DNA from: Arabidopsis thaliana
Lineage: Eukaryota; Streptophyta; Magnoliopsida; Brassicales; Brassicaceae
Length of the DNA: 64,000 nt
Reading direction: 5' to 3'
Assembly: GCF_000001735.4 (NCBI RefSeq)
Contig: NC_003070.9
Span: 1,240,001-1,304,000, forward strand
Shown here: positions 32,377-46,492 of the stretch, one piece after another
Layout: each line of letters starts with the position of its first letter
How positions within the stretch are numbered: the first letter of the stretch is position 1
The notes under the pieces: model-generated
Told to the model about the DNA's origin: nothing
Database searches by the model: none
Seen by the model: the letters and a program-made list of their open reading frames with translations, nothing else
Program-made: the position numbers and the translations under genes

Positions 32377-35300
32377 GAAATTGTGTTTCGGCCTTGGTAT
32401 AACATGTATATTCCATTCCTCTTCGGGTTTTTTGTAGAAATCTCCATAGCTTTCTTTTTGTACACCTCCTCGTTCTCTTCTTTTGATCTCTTCATGCTAA
32501 TTTACTTGTGGGATAAGAAACCCTAAAAGGCAGTATTTGACTGTGTGATACAAATTTTGATATATAAATACAATATTATGAGACCGCCAAATAAATGAGT
32601 GCTTATTCTGATTGCCACGTCATTCGGTCGGAAATAGTCAGAATGGTTCAGATAAATGAGTGCTTATTACGAAAAAGCCCGGTTACAAACCGGTTTTGTC
32701 TTTGGTCAGAATTTACGCATATAACATGAGATTGATACATGAACATAGATTTTTTTTTTCTTTTTTTTTGTCAACTCCTTGGGTAAAACTTAAATAAAGA
32801 AACAGTGACAATGGACAACCACGTATGAACCATTTTTAAAAACTAATGAATACTGCTGAAGCAAAAACAGCAAATCATAACAGTAATAATTGAGCCATAT
32901 TATAATTAAAATAGGTCATTAAAATAAGAGGTAAAAAGAGAAATGAGAAATTTTTGAGGCAAAATGCAATGTACATCTACAAGAATCTTGGGAGACGGCA
33001 TAATTTTACCCGTTTTTCTAAGCATTCAATTCTATGACAATCAAAGTTGTAATAACACCTTCTCTTTGCTATAATTAGCTACTAACATCCATGTTGTATA
33101 TATATAAATAGTATTACCACAAATAAACAATAATAGCATAAAGAAAAACTCACTCTAATACACTTCTATTTTCTAAGCCTCTCTCTGGTGGGTTGACAAT
33201 TATTAAAAATTAGTAAGCCTACCAGTAATTTACTTTGAAAATATCATAAATTGTAAGAAACGGGAGAAATGATATTCTTTTTCATGATGAGCACATACAA
33301 CATTTTTCGTTAAAAATCATTCCCTCCATAATTAGTCGGCGCTACGGCTTTATTTAGTGCAAAATAAGAATGACAATAACATGAATCTCCTTCTTCTTTA
33401 ATACAACTCATCGAGTTGACTAATATTTAGCAGATCTCTATTATACACTTCTTTCAAATATGAATATAGGAAAAGATTCATTAACGAATAATATATATTA
33501 GTAATTCAAATTTGAATTAAAAAGGAATCTCGTGACAACATAAAATAGCCCATAAGCCATTGCTAAGAAAAGTATTTATCGATCATATTGTGATTTATTC
33601 TGTTAATAATGATTTAATCACATTGATTTGTTAGCTACCACATGCCGCTTATTATGTGTGACACACGATACATGACGCTTATAAATCAAACCAAACTATT
33701 CCCATTGGCCATTGATACATATTAGTAGTCCTTTTTCAATCAGAACATTAATATTCTAAAATACAGATCTTATCAGAAATTAAGTTGTTAAACCTGGATG
33801 AATTGATTCGGACTAAAAACTGTTTGGGAAAACCGAAAAAAACAATGTTTTTAATTAAAACTTTAGTTTTCGTGGTTTTTTATAGTTTCACTATTATGTT
33901 ACCATCCGGATTCAAATTTCACATAATAGATAGATGTTCTAAATAAATAAAAAACTTATTAAAATTTTTTTGGTAACGTCTATTTTTTCACTTAATTTGG
34001 AAACTAAAAAATGAAATTTTATTATATTATTCCAATAAAAACCAGAATAGTATCCGGAAATATGAATAAAATCAGAAAATTACGACAAAAAAAAAATCAT
34101 CAGAAAATACGGATCATATTGAAGGGGTTGACCAGTAAACCAAAGGTCCAGAAGACACCTGAGGGCCTGAGGCTGATGGTATAAATTAAATCAGAAAAAC
34201 ATGTGATCACATGGACTTCCCATCTTTCACTATCACAATTTTTTTGAGGGAACCATTTGACTCGAATCATTTATTATATTTCCATACCCTTTCAGTTATT
34301 ACAGTTATGGAGTTAGTTGCATCTCTATCTTCTTCTTTTTTTCTCTCTTTCTTATACATAGCTATATTTGAGTCATCCATGTTGTGCCAAAAAAATTCCA
34401 AGAAAACTCATTATAGATATCTTTCTGAAGATTCTTTTTCACATGAAATCCATTGTTTTTGAGATTTCTATCATGTGTAATCATTGATGATGTCTTAAAT
34501 AATAAAAATATTTCGGTTCTTTCACTACTTCAAAAAGTTATTATGTGTTTTATGAAGAACTTCTCGTTAACAAATATGTAATCCATTGTTTTTCTCTTAG
34601 CGTCTTCTTTATTGGAATAGTGTGATACCTAACTAAGAATGTGAAAAATGTACTTGGCCTAGCTAGATTGATCCGCTAGTGGATAGGTTAAAGTTGGGGA
34701 GTTTTTGATATAAGTATATGTTAAGTTTCTTAGAATGCATGCAAACTCGAAAAATAAATGAGAGTTAATCATATCCTTTATATATATTTACTGCTGTGAA
34801 TCTTTTCTCATTTACGGGAATTCCTAACATGTATGAGTGAAAAGTAAAAACAAATATAGTTTGGTTTTTAAATGTGATAACTGATACGAGGAGCATGGAG
34901 TCACAGTCACCGATCCCTAATTATCAACTTTGTATGCTTTTCTCGTTTTATGATATATCAATAACATAAACTATACATTCGTTGGTCAAGCACACAGTAA
35001 TTCACATAAAACAGTTGAAAAGAAATAAATGTTAGAATATTTTCATGTTACCAACATATTTTCAACTATTATGAGAAAGTCATAAACAAAATATAGGACG
35101 GCATGAAATTAGGTAGGCTTTTATGCTAAGTTTAAAATTGTAACATGGAATTTTGGGTTATTAATGAGTTATATTTGTAGAAAAACTAATTAAGTCACAT
35201 GATTAAGTAGCTGACTGCGATCGAATCTGGTTAATAAAGTAAAAAATAACGTATTTATATATAATTTAGCAAAAACAAAAAAAATCAGAAATTCCTCTTT

Positions 35301-35793
35301 TGCAATAATTTGTCCTCTCTTCTCGTAATATATGTTTAATGACTTATTATTTTGCTTTGCGGGATTCTCTGGCAATAATTACACTTATTGGACAAAAAGA
35401 GTTGTTATTTAGTAAACTAAAATAAAAATATCATTCTTTTTGTCATATCAAATAATTTTCAGATGTTAGAAATGATTGGCATTACATATATACCCACCAA
35501 AAGATTTTGACCAAAATTTGGCGGATAGTGTCGCATTTGTTGATTATGTTATGTCAGTTTGTTTTATTTAGTCCACTTATGGTCTTCATTTATGGGAAGC
35601 AAATATGAGTTGCTATTTGCTAATGGTCAATGAGAGATCACAAAGTCAAATGAAAATTATCTAAAAGAAAAATTTCGGCTTAGCATAAAGTAGTTTATAA
35701 TTCCAATTCCCATGTTTCCATGTGATGTGATATACACAAACTCTGCTTCCCAATTGTATTCGCCATGGATATTTCTCTTCTTTATTATTTTTA
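32377..35793. other. Gene-poor AT-rich intergenic DNA
   Basis: The 3' flank of the myosin gene and 3 kb of AT-rich DNA. Homopolymer-rich bits at 32748-32770 could be remnants of retroposon tails, without clear duplications. A short frame at 34211-34462 has no motif. I see no gene. Confidence 0.5.
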
Positions 35794-36612
35794 CTAGATG
35801 ATCACCCATGCTATGCATGGGTTTTTGTTTTTAAAATTGTCAGAAAAATATGATTATGGCTTTTTGTTGATTTTGATGTTCATTTTGATAAATTCATCTA
35901 TTTAATATAATTATTATTTTTTATGATTAGATTCATCTATAACTCGAAATATCAATTCTACTACAATATAAATATTTCTATATTTATTATTCTAATATTT
36001 CACTATCATTATCACATACTACAACAATATATGATATACTTATACAATGTATGTAGTTATATTACTTATGAGTTTTGAAACTTGCTTAACTTAATTGTAA
36101 CGAACGATTCTTTATTCCAATATATTCATATAGAGTCTCATGTTGTTGTTGTTTTTGTATGTCTAATGTCTTGGATGACTATTACGTGAAATGTACATAA
36201 AAAATGTCATATGATAAATCAAATTCACAAAACGTAATAATAAAAAAATATCCAACTAAAATTACTAAATTAATATGAGGTTAGGTAGCAAACATCTAAA
36301 CTACAACACAAGCAAAATTTTAGCCATTATGGGTTAATGACTATTGATAAAACAAAATTAATAAAATAAGTAGAAAAGAATGAAAGTAATGCTTGGTACA
36401 TTATTATGATTTTTTATTTATTGATTATTTTTAGAAAATTCATTTAATAGTGAGATTAATGGAGAATTTAACACAACAAAAGACTTTTGATTTTTTCTCA
36501 ATTATTTTTGCTAGTTTTTTTAATTTAACTAATGTAGAATGACACATGTCATTTTCTTGTGTGATGATGTGTCACTCATATGGAAAGTGTTGGCCAACTT
36601 TTATATATATGA
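35794..36612 (-). mobile_element. Short non-autonomous Helitron (ATREP-like)
   Basis: Read on the minus strand, the element begins with TC at 36612-36611 and ends CTAG at 35797-35794. Ten bases or fewer from the end lies a perfect hairpin, ACCCATGC-TAT-GCATGGGT at 35804-35822. The host bases are A at 35793 and T at 36613, that is, insertion into an AT dinucleotide with no target duplication. These are the three defining Helitron features (5' TC, 3' CTRR with subterminal hairpin, AT target). The 5' end region includes the segment TTGGCCAACACTTTCC near 36580-36605. It is 819 bases and has no Rep/helicase coding, so it is non-autonomous. Confidence 0.75.
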
Positions 36613-39523
36613 TTCTGAGAAAGCACAAGCAAAATTCAATATTCTCTCCGTCGCTAAAATTTTATTGTCCACTAATAAACTAGTTGTAACTGAATTTTTT
36701 TTTTTGGTGAATCAAATCTTTTTATAATATATATATTTCCATTATAGTATAAACTACTAGCTACTCTGTTTTTCTTAATGAGGATAAAATACATTAAATT
36801 TATGAAGATTTGTGGAGATATATACGAAAAAGGAAGCGTTGTCCGTAAGTATAGGTATGCAATGCATATGATATGATCATACATATATGGGCTACATAGC
36901 ACGTATGATGTATGCACGTAAATCAAAACAGTACATCGAACATTTTAGTTAAATTTAAACCAACATACCGTAAGAATGCTAAGATATGTGTAATCGGTGC
37001 ATTAATGTTAGCTTTCGAGGTTTCTAGGAAATGTGACCACACCACTAACCAAGTCTTGGAATATGGTGAATGTGAGCAATTCCCCAAGTCTTTTTAGTCT
37101 TCACTTCTCACTTTATGATCTCTCAATCAACGAGAATGGAACACGCCTTCAATTTCGATTCTCTATATATATGCATCAAATTAACCAAAAAATAGTGTTT
37201 ATTCCAAGAAATGTTCAGCAACCACGTACCCGTTATCCACATGTAGAGCTTATTTCACTTTGATAGTTTATAGTTATAATGATATGTGACTTTTTGTGTT
37301 AAATAATAAATTGTGCCTTTTTCAATATGCTGACTAGCAAAAGTGTTGAGTTACGATATACTTTTTGGTAAACGAGTTATGACTACAGAAATGGTCGGTG
37401 AAACTAAAAGGTAAGAACTTCCGAATATTCTCGAGAATTTCTATTCAATTGTTCGTCGATTATCCGATTATATATGGAAATTAACACTAACTTCTCTGCC
37501 AAAGCAAGCGCATATTGGTTTTCCTCTAGATTGGTGCATATTATTCTACATTTTCCTCCGATCATATTTAAGTGAAAAAATTATTGGTATAGTTTAGAAT
37601 AAAGTTAACGTCAAATATTTTTTCATTAATATGCATATGAGCTAAGAATTCTTTTTCATTTTTTTTTGGTAACACTATATATACAATAAAGTTACTAATT
37701 TTGTAAACTTCTAGTAGTAAATTGCCTATTTATCACCATTCACCACTGGTAGGTTTATTGATACAAAAAAAAATGTTTAGCTTCTCATTAGAAATCGACG
37801 TTTGAATCGCAAATGGGAGTTTTGAGCAATCATTTAATTTGGATATATGCAACATCCCAATGAATGTCTTAACAACCTAATTATATAGATAGGTTCACTG
37901 GATCTTGATAACAATTTATCTTCACCACCAATAACAAAAGCTAGTACAAATGTTTATAAGTATATTTATTAAAAATTTAAGATTCTCTTCGTACTAATAT
38001 ATTGAAAAAACCCGGAAATTACATATAAAATTATTACAAAATTGTTATTATCTTATTATCATTTAAAACCAATATATATTTCTCATGAACCCAAGATATC
38101 TTGATGTGGCGATATCTGTTGACCCAATACGTCAAGCAAAACCCATAAATTATCATTATATACATTTTTATTTTATTTTTATTTTTTCTAACATATTTAT
38201 GAAAAAAAAGTTAATTAGTCTGTGGATTGAGGAAGTCTGTGGGATGTGTAGCCACACCTGATGGAAGGTTTAACCACGTTGCCTCAAATTCCACAGCCGT
38301 CTATACACATTTATTTACTTTTCTAAGAAAAATAATAATTATTAGCTTATTAAATATTACACCTACCAACAAAAGTAATATAATCTGATACCAAAAAAAG
38401 AGTAACATAAACAGTTATATTTTGTCTTTAAAATTTCCCCTGCGTAATTTCTATGTTTTTCAACTTAACTCTTTTTCTATACATTTTTCTCCATAAACTC
38501 TGTCTATGTTATAATCGTCGCAAAATGTGAATAAAATGTATATAAAGTTTTCTTTAGCAAAAAAAAATACTATATAAAGTGTAGCTCATTAAAATCGTAT
38601 AACAGTTACATAACTAGTATGCCTAAAATTCTTGTATTTCTCTAAAACTAGACCAAAGAGGAGCAAAAGAGAAACTCCGAAGTCCCAATGGACCTTTCAT
38701 GTTTATGTATATACATGATCGTGAAGCAAAATGCGTTGTCATGTCTCTTCAGTGTAATCGATCAATGTAAGCAACATATAAGTATCACTTTTTTTAACCC
38801 TAAATGATTCCCACGTTGGCAGCAACCTGACATCAAATTTAATTATCTTGCTTTCTTTCTCTTCTCAAGTGTATATCCAAAGTCATGTATATCTTCTCTC
38901 TCAATACGCTTTAAATTTTCTATTTTATCTGGTTTCGACTTGGACTATAAGATTTTGGCAACTAAAAGGAGATTAAAAATAGTCTCTTTAATTCGGTCTG
39001 AACCGACCATAATCTCTCTTAATGATTTTAAACATTTTGGTAGTTCTTTTCCTAATTAAAAGAGTCAATCTTCATCTTGTATATTTGTTGTATACGTAGT
39101 TGATATTTGCCATGCAAAGAAAAGAAGATGCAAAATATTGAACCACTTTTCTTGTGACTAATTATTGTATTTGTTGGACGAGGATTAATTTATTACCAAT
39201 AAGTAAGGGACATATGAAAAAAAAAAAATAAAGAAATAATGGTGGGCTGCAAAGCTTATCATTTGAGATATAAATAACATTCAGAAGCTAAATATATAAT
39301 AATAATATTTTTACTAATTTTACAATTACCAATTTGCATCAAGTCGTCTTCTCTATTTATACATCTCCTTCTCCAATCCAACAGAACACACACATACACT
39401 TACATCTCCATCCTCTTGTCTTAAAAAGTTTCCAAAATCTTTCTTTTTTCTTCTTCTACATTCTTAAAATTTCTTCTGTTTTCTCCTCACAACCAGACAA
39501 GCAAACTCTAAACTCTGTGGAAG
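36613..39523. promoter_or_regulatory. Upstream region of YUC3
   Basis: Nearly 3 kb of AT-rich DNA ahead of YUC3. A TATA-like TATTTATA at about 39354-39361 and a CT-rich leader to 39523 mark the likely core promoter. A GCCACGTTG-like site lies near 38811. No ORF with family features and no clear mobile element was seen. Confidence 0.45.
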
Positions 39524-41331
39524 ATGTATGGAAATAATAACAAGAAGTCTATCAACATCACGAGTATGTTTCAAAACCTCATCCCCGAAGGCAGCGACAT
39601 TTTCTCCCGGCGTTGCATCTGGGTCAATGGACCCGTCATCGTCGGAGCTGGCCCATCAGGTCTAGCCGTTGCTGCGGGCTTGAAACGTGAAGGGGTACCA
39701 TTCATAATCCTCGAGCGAGCTAACTGCATTGCTTCATTATGGCAAAACAGAACCTACGATCGTCTCAAACTCCATCTACCTAAACAGTTTTGCCAATTAC
39801 CCAATTATCCTTTCCCGGACGAGTTCCCTGAGTACCCTACCAAGTTTCAGTTTATTCAGTACCTTGAGTCCTACGCAGCCAACTTTGACATCAACCCTAA
39901 GTTCAACGAGACAGTCCAGTCCGCTAAATATGATGAGACGTTCGGGCTGTGGCGGGTTAAGACCATTTCAAACATGGGTCAGCTCGGTTCTTGCGAGTTT
40001 GAGTATATATGCAGATGGATTGTGGTGGCAACGGGAGAGAACGCTGAGAAAGTTGTGCCGGATTTTGAAGGTCTAGAGGATTTTGGCGGCGATGTTCTCC
40101 ATGCTGGTGACTATAAATCCGGTGGAAGGTACCAAGGGAAAAAGGTTTTGGTGGTGGGATGTGGAAACTCCGGTATGGAAGTCTCTCTCGATCTCTACAA
40201 TCACGGAGCAAACCCATCGATGGTCGTTCGTAGCGCTGTAAGTACCAAAAGTCTTAAACCAAAAAAAAAAAAAAAGTACCAAAAGTTCAAATCTTTATAG
40301 CCCCTAAAACAGAGCATCCTCTGTTTCTGTTACTCTGTTTTCTAAAACAGAGCAGTATCTAATAGTCTGTGTTTTTTTTTCCTTTCTTGATTTTATCAGG
40401 TTCATGTTTTACCAAGAGAGATTTTTGGGAAATCAACGTTTGAATTAGGAGTTACGATGATGAAGTATATGCCCGTTTGGCTCGCGGACAAGACTATACT
40501 CTTTCTGGCGAGGATTATCTTGGGGAATACCGATAAATACGGTCTAAAAAGGCCGAAAATTGGACCGTTAGAGCTAAAGAACAAGGAAGGCAAAACTCCG
40601 GTTCTTGACATCGGAGCGTTACCCAAAATCAGATCGGGAAAGATCAAAATCGTCCCCGGAATCATAAAGTTCGGCAAAGGCAAAGTTGAGCTAATAGATG
40701 GCCGTGTTCTTGAGATTGATTCCGTTATTCTAGCTACTGGATACAGAAGCAACGTCCCTTCATGGCTTAAGGTAATAAATAAAACATCTTTCATTCATTG
40801 TTTCTTCTCAAGGTTTAGCTTAAATTTTAGACATTTAATGATGTCGGAAGACAAAACACACAAAAAAAACCACCCGACCCGGTCCTAGTTTAGTGAAAAC
40901 CCTACTCAAATTGTGTTTCGAATGTGAGCAATAAATGCAAATGAACCATTAACATTTATATTTTCATCGAAAAGGATACAAAAACGTGGTACTAGTTTTT
41001 GGTTAGAAATAGAAATCCGGTAATGACAGTTAGGACTAAGAATTAGGTCAATAAATTCGTATGTGTACTAATTTGGTGTGTTGAATTTTAATTGTATTAA
41101 CAGGACAACGACTTCTTCTCCGATGATGGGATACCAAAAAACCCGTTTCCAAACGGATGGAAAGGAGAGGCGGGATTGTATGCGGTAGGGTTCACGAGAA
41201 AAGGATTGTTTGGTGCGTCGCTTGATGCTATGAGTGTGGCTCATGATATTGCTAATAGGTGGAAAGAAGAGTCTAAGCAACAGAAGAAAACTGCTGCTGC
41301 TCGTCATCGTCGTTGTATTTCACATTTCTAA
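39524..41331 (+). CDS. YUC3: YUCCA flavin monooxygenase, indole-3-pyruvate to auxin
   Basis: Three exons, 39524-40237, 40400-40771 and 41104-41331, give 437 aa. The FAD motif GAGPSG is at residues 41-46 and the NADPH motif GCGNSG at 212-217. The YUCCA/FMO signature [11 protein letters not shown] comes near the end of exon 2 and the C-terminal block [26 protein letters not shown] in exon 3. YUCCA enzymes convert indole-3-pyruvate made by TAA1 into indole-3-acetic acid, the rate-limiting step of auxin synthesis. The paralogue is assigned as YUC3 (AT1G04610) from its place beside myosin XI-A and its length; other YUC paralogues are close in sequence. No hydrophobic anchor is visible at the N-terminus. 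All catalytic motifs are intact. Confidence 0.94.
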
Positions 41332-42868
41332 TCATCATTATCAAATTTAGGGAAAAAAATATTCAAAAAAAGAAGAAGATAATTAAGCCCTCTCCTCGGA
41401 AGAAAATACCCCCAAAAAAAAGAGAATTGTGAAAAGAAAAAAATAATAGGGGGATTTTTCTTTGTTTTTTTAGGAAGATGTGGCTTTTTTATGTATTTTT
41501 ATTTTAAGAGTGCTTTATTTTGTTGTTGTATTTTTTTTAAATCTTCATTTTAGATTTTGAACTCTTGTAAGAAGTTTTGCTTAATCTAATATGACAAATA
41601 TATTTTACGGTTTTGTAATTCTTTTCTCAACGATGCATGTTGTGTTATCTCTATGATGATGTTGTTGATCAGGAAAAGAAACAACTAATTTCATGCTGTT
41701 TCATTATTGGAAGAATACTCTCACAAGTTAGAGCTGTTATTTAACTGATTAAGGAATTATTAGCCATTTTGTAATCATTATATTTGGCAAATGATTGATT
41801 TACACATGATTGTCTTGGACAGTCCATATTAAAGTTGTTTCATGGATTACAACCTCCAGGGAACACAAGTTGAAAATACTGAAACATGCATTTCTGTAGG
41901 ATATGCAAAATCCATTAGGGATGAACAATGTATCTAATTTGAAACACAGATGGATAATAAATATAACATTATACAACTTTCTCAGAAAAACTTGAGTGAA
42001 ATCATATATTATATATGATGTTGGATCTAGTTATAAATATATATATACTGAAACAGATACAGATACAGATCCAAAATATGCAATACGTAAATGAATTCTC
42101 TAACATTGTTATATGTCAAATTGCAACTCAAAATTAATTCAAGGTACCAAAGTAAGCTTTATTTCACTTAAATATATTATTAGAAAAAACGTTTACATGC
42201 TCTGTATTAGGACAATGCCTCTGGTGAGAAAAAATCAACTATGGTGCAAAAGAGCAGAGACATTTATGAGTTTCACTTGAGGTCTGAGAGTCTCTGCAGC
42301 AAAGTCATTGAACGAGCAGAGCAGAGACTTGACTAACAAAAAGACAAAAAAAGAAAAAAAGAGAGAGAGTAAAATTTGAAGTTTCCAATGTGTGAAATAT
42401 GGTGATGAGTAAGTTAGTGAGTGAGTGAGTGAGTGAGCGAGCGAGTGAAGCTTAACCATGGTTCCTTCTTCTTTGTCCAAGCAAAAAAAAGACATTAAAA
42501 GCTAATTCCCCCCAACTGTGTAAATGTCTGGTTCCCATCCTCTTAAAACAGTTATTCATGTTCTCATGCAAAACCCTGCAACCTTTTACTCGGACATCAC
42601 CTTAACCTAAAGATATGGAGGAAGGAACCCACATGGGTTGATTTGGATTCAGCCGCTGATTTAGACTGTTTCTTATTCTCTGTTCTCTGCCAAAAAACAC
42701 CAAACCGACCCATCTTTTCTTGCCGGTGTCTTACCAAATTCACGAGGGAAATAGTTTTGGATATTACTAACATACTACAAGTTGAGAAACAGTAGGACCA
42801 ATGTACATTTACTCACTTGTAGGATGAAATATACATTTGGAAACTTACATGAGAAAGGCCTAAAATGT
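41332..42868. other. Convergent intergenic region with (GTGA)n microsatellite
   Basis: YUC3 and HCAR converge here. An irregular (GTGA)n/(GCGA)n microsatellite lies at about 42416-42449. On the minus strand a frame at 42235-42495 reads His-Ser-Leu-Thr repeats from the microsatellite and is not taken as a gene. The patch 42235-42340 repeats GCAGAGACT-like words, perhaps part of a transcript end. Confidence 0.45.
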
Positions 42869-45800
42869 TCATTTCTTGGAGAGCATTTTATCTATTTGGC
42901 CGTTTTTGTTGTACATTTCCACTATCTTTTTGGCATATGATGGCATGTGGGTGTTTGCTCTGTAGATGGTAATGCAGCTTTGGTCATTAGAGAACGATCC
43001 AATAGTATAGAAATACACAGTTGATCGCAATAAACTTTTATCTCTAGGAGTGTGTTTCAGATCTTACCTTTGCTTTCCCCATTTGCGGTTTACGTACAAA
43101 TAGTTTCTGATGGTATGGTAGTCCAACGAGTACCGAGCAAATTCTAGACCCTTAGGACCAACCTGAAGCAAGAATGGTTTTGCAAGTTAAGAAACTCTTT
43201 GACTTTTTATGCAATGAGCTTGTTTCTCGGTTTGTGTTCATAAGGAAATAATCTTACCAAATTTAGGATGAACGCAATAATGTTTCCAACAAATAGTGGC
43301 GCTGGCTGAGCAGGACCTTGACCTAAGAAATTATAGACTAGTTAGAAGACTTTAGCACAATGTTAGTTGCATGCATTTGCTGAGAACTTTCTTTTTGGCA
43401 TCTAGCTTTGCTTGAAACTGAATGTCTTTAAGCAGAGACGATTCAAGAAACAAAAGAGTTTCGAATACGTTTGAAAACATACCAAACTTAGCAGCATCGT
43501 CTGCCTTAACAGTTTCTGTCACAAAAGGTCGCCGATCACCCTGAAACAACAACAAAAGGTGTGTTTGTTCATGTTATTTGTTAAGTGGACTCTTAAAGTC
43601 TTAAATATAACAACAAATATAAATGTTAGAAACTTTACGCTGCTGATTGTTGGAGTGATCTCCAAAAGGTTTTCTACCAAGCTGAGCATTTCTTTCCCAC
43701 GTTCATTTCTGTGGTTTAAGGCATAAACAAAACTAATTTTATCCAACCACGAGAACCTATATGGTCCATGTCAAAATACGTAGAAATATTGACCTCACTG
43801 TAATATACTGTGGATGGTCAGTCATGTTCAGACCTGAATACTTCGGAACACCCATGTAACCGATAACCAAATCCTAGATAAACAAGCTCATACATATCAG
43901 GAAATGTTTGAAATTGGCAGAATCAAAATTAAGTGAAAAGACATCTTAATTGCTAGAGAAACACTCACCGCTAATGCATTTGTGTAATCAAAGCAGCTGC
44001 AGAATAAAAAAGATAGGGTTTGTAATTGTAGACAAGTTTTAAAAATTTCCGACAGGTTATCTATTTCAAGGTATAGAGACAATGCAGAGACTTGTATTAC
44101 CTGTAACACGATGGAGCTATGACATCTACTAAATCGTTTGCAGGTAGAGAGAAATAGGGAACCTGCTTTAGCCAAAAAAAGTTTTTTAAAAACGGCTTTC
44201 AGCTGCAATTGCAGAGCAACACAGTATTTTAAGCGAATTTACCTCTTCAATGTGTCCATCCAAGTGTTTGAGTTGGACCTATAAGAGAAATTGAACAAGA
44301 TTGGCATCACCAAAGAAAATGCACAGATAAGTGATGGTTTTGTATTAATGCTAACCTTGTAATCTTGCATAAATTCATAATGGAGAACAGTCTCTGGCTC
44401 TTTACTAGCTGCTTTCAGAAACTTGTCTAGTCCATCTCGTGTTCCGTTGTCCACTATTAATCAAAGATGTTCTTTTTACTTGTTTAAAAATGTATAAGCA
44501 TTTCTAGACCTAAGCATACAAGACTCCGAAATAACATATACAACATGGAATGTTCAAAAGTACAACACAAGAACTAGTTGTGAAAGTTCTGGAGAAAAAA
44601 CAAATCTAGATAGGATGAGGAAAATACCACAATTGGTGCCTAGTACATACAACTTTTCCAGATTCAGATGCTGCTCCACTGATCTCAATGCTGCAGTATA
44701 AGAAATCACTCTGCATTACAATACTATGAGAGTCACGATATGGAGAAACTTGAAATATACGTCCACAAAAAAGTATGTTGAGCCCATACCTTGCACTTGG
44801 CAACCCACACCGCAAAACAGAAGACGCTTCACTCCGGAAGCCTGTTACAATACAAATTCTAAGTTCATGTGAAATGGATTCAGTGATTGAAAACACAAAC
44901 AAGAAATAAGGGTTTGGCAAATAACCTCGATTAATTCAAGAGTATTCAGATTAGGAGACAGAGTTGGCTTGACACCTCTTGCAGCCAAAACTTCTTCAGG
45001 TGTCCTTAGAATGAAAAGAAATGAAACATCAATACGCTTCTATATCCAGAGTAACAGCAAAATATGGATCCACATCTAAAAAATGGCGACTTGAAGAAGA
45101 ATGGACTCAAAATAAACCACATTAGGAAGGTGGAAAACCTGGCTAATACTGGTCTTGGAGATAATCTGTCTTCAGGATCACTGTAATATTTCAATAAATC
45201 AGTTACATGGATAGATGGAAAAATCTACAGCATGGTCGATAAATGTAAGCCTAGTCCATTTCTGAAATTCAACAGTAGTTTTACCTCTGCACACAAACGA
45301 CAGCTTCAACCATATTAGATTTCAGCATCTCAATGGCTATGGTTGTGACAATTCCAGTCCACTGAGCTCCTGCAACCGAAAATAGAATGAAAAGTAAACA
45401 ACAAAGCTAAGCTAAATTCATCTTGAACGAGACACAAAAGTGCCCTAGCTTAGATTGAGCCAGGAAAAGAAGTTAGTAGAAAATGTGGAACAGTGGAAGG
45501 GAAGTGTCTATTTACCTTCGACAGGCTTCAACTTACGAGCATAGAGCTGCTCTTGATGCACCCCAAAATATGTATCTTGTAAGGAATCTGCTTTCCTTCC
45601 TCTACCATGCACAACAGGTTCCAAGCTCTGCACAAGAACTTAAAATATTAACAAAATAAGAATCTTAGCCCATCAATTAAAAAGAGTATCAAATCTTATC
45701 CATTTATATGGACATTACCTCAATCCTTGACATTCCATCTCCAAGAAATGCACATGCCTCCTTCACATGGGCAATGTAGTAGGTGTCGCATAGCCCGCAC

Positions 45801-46492
45801 TGACTGCAAACCCATCAGAACACCAAGGATCTTGATAAGAATGAGACAAAAATAGTGAGGTAAACAAACAAACAAACAAAAAAGAAAGAAAAAACCTGCA
45901 ATGGTCTTTAGCTGGATAGGTTCCTCCGGGTGGGATAGGTCTGGACTTTTCTCTCCAGTCTTCTCTTAATTTAACCTTCTTTTTTGGCTCTAGATTCATA
46001 TCTGCAATTAAAGCCATAAGAGAAGGGTTCATGCAGGCTTCAGAGAGAAGATAAAAACACACAAGACAAAGATCGATGCTATACGAAACAAAAATCTGTT
46101 CCGAAATTCTGATGCTTTCAAACAGAATTGACATTATGCAGTAATACATACTAAGTTAACACAAGATTTCTATCTTCAAACTCGATAGTGACAGCTGTGG
46201 AAGACCAAATCAAGCATTCGACAAACATTACCACTATGTTCGAAAAGAAAACTCCGAATCTTAGATAAAATTTCATCCCTTTAACGAATTTCAGGGATCG
46301 GTTACACTGAAATTTTGTATAAGACGGGTCTTTTAAAAAACTGAAGAATCAACGACGTGTGTAAAACAGAGTGCTATAAAGAGAAGACGTGGCAGAAATA
46401 AATTGAGCACCTTTGGAACGCGAAGAAGAAGAGTTAACGACGGAGAAGACTGGAGGAAGGAGAGAGAGCCTGGAGGTGACGACAGTAATCAT
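42869..46492 (-). CDS. HCAR: 7-hydroxymethyl chlorophyll a reductase, chloroplast
   Basis: A multi-exon gene from the ATG at 46492 to the stop at 42869-42871, with exons 1-4 at 46492-46411, 46001-45896, 45803-45719 and 45627-45516 checked for frame. The Ser-rich, hydroxyl-rich N-terminus is a transit peptide. An iron-sulfur motif CSQCGLC with a further Cys in KEACAFL follows. Later blocks include GAQWTGIVTTIAIEMLKS, FCGVGCQVQALRSVE, LYVLGTNCVDNG and PSCYSCFDYTNALADLVIGYMG, as in the FrhB-like [4Fe-4S]/FAD family. The C-terminus ends QIDKMLSKK. The enzyme takes electrons from ferredoxin to reduce 7-hydroxymethyl chlorophyll a to chlorophyll a, the second half of the chlorophyll b-to-a step of the chlorophyll cycle and of breakdown. 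Cys residues that would bind clusters are all there. Confidence 0.93.

Noticed and set aside
34211-34462. 83-codon ORF in the myosin-YUC3 gap
   Set aside because: Composition is that of AT-rich non-coding DNA; no motif or splice context.
42235-42495. Minus-strand ORF with His-Ser-Leu-Thr repeats
   Set aside because: Generated by the (GTGA)n microsatellite; no conserved domain and placed between two convergent genes.
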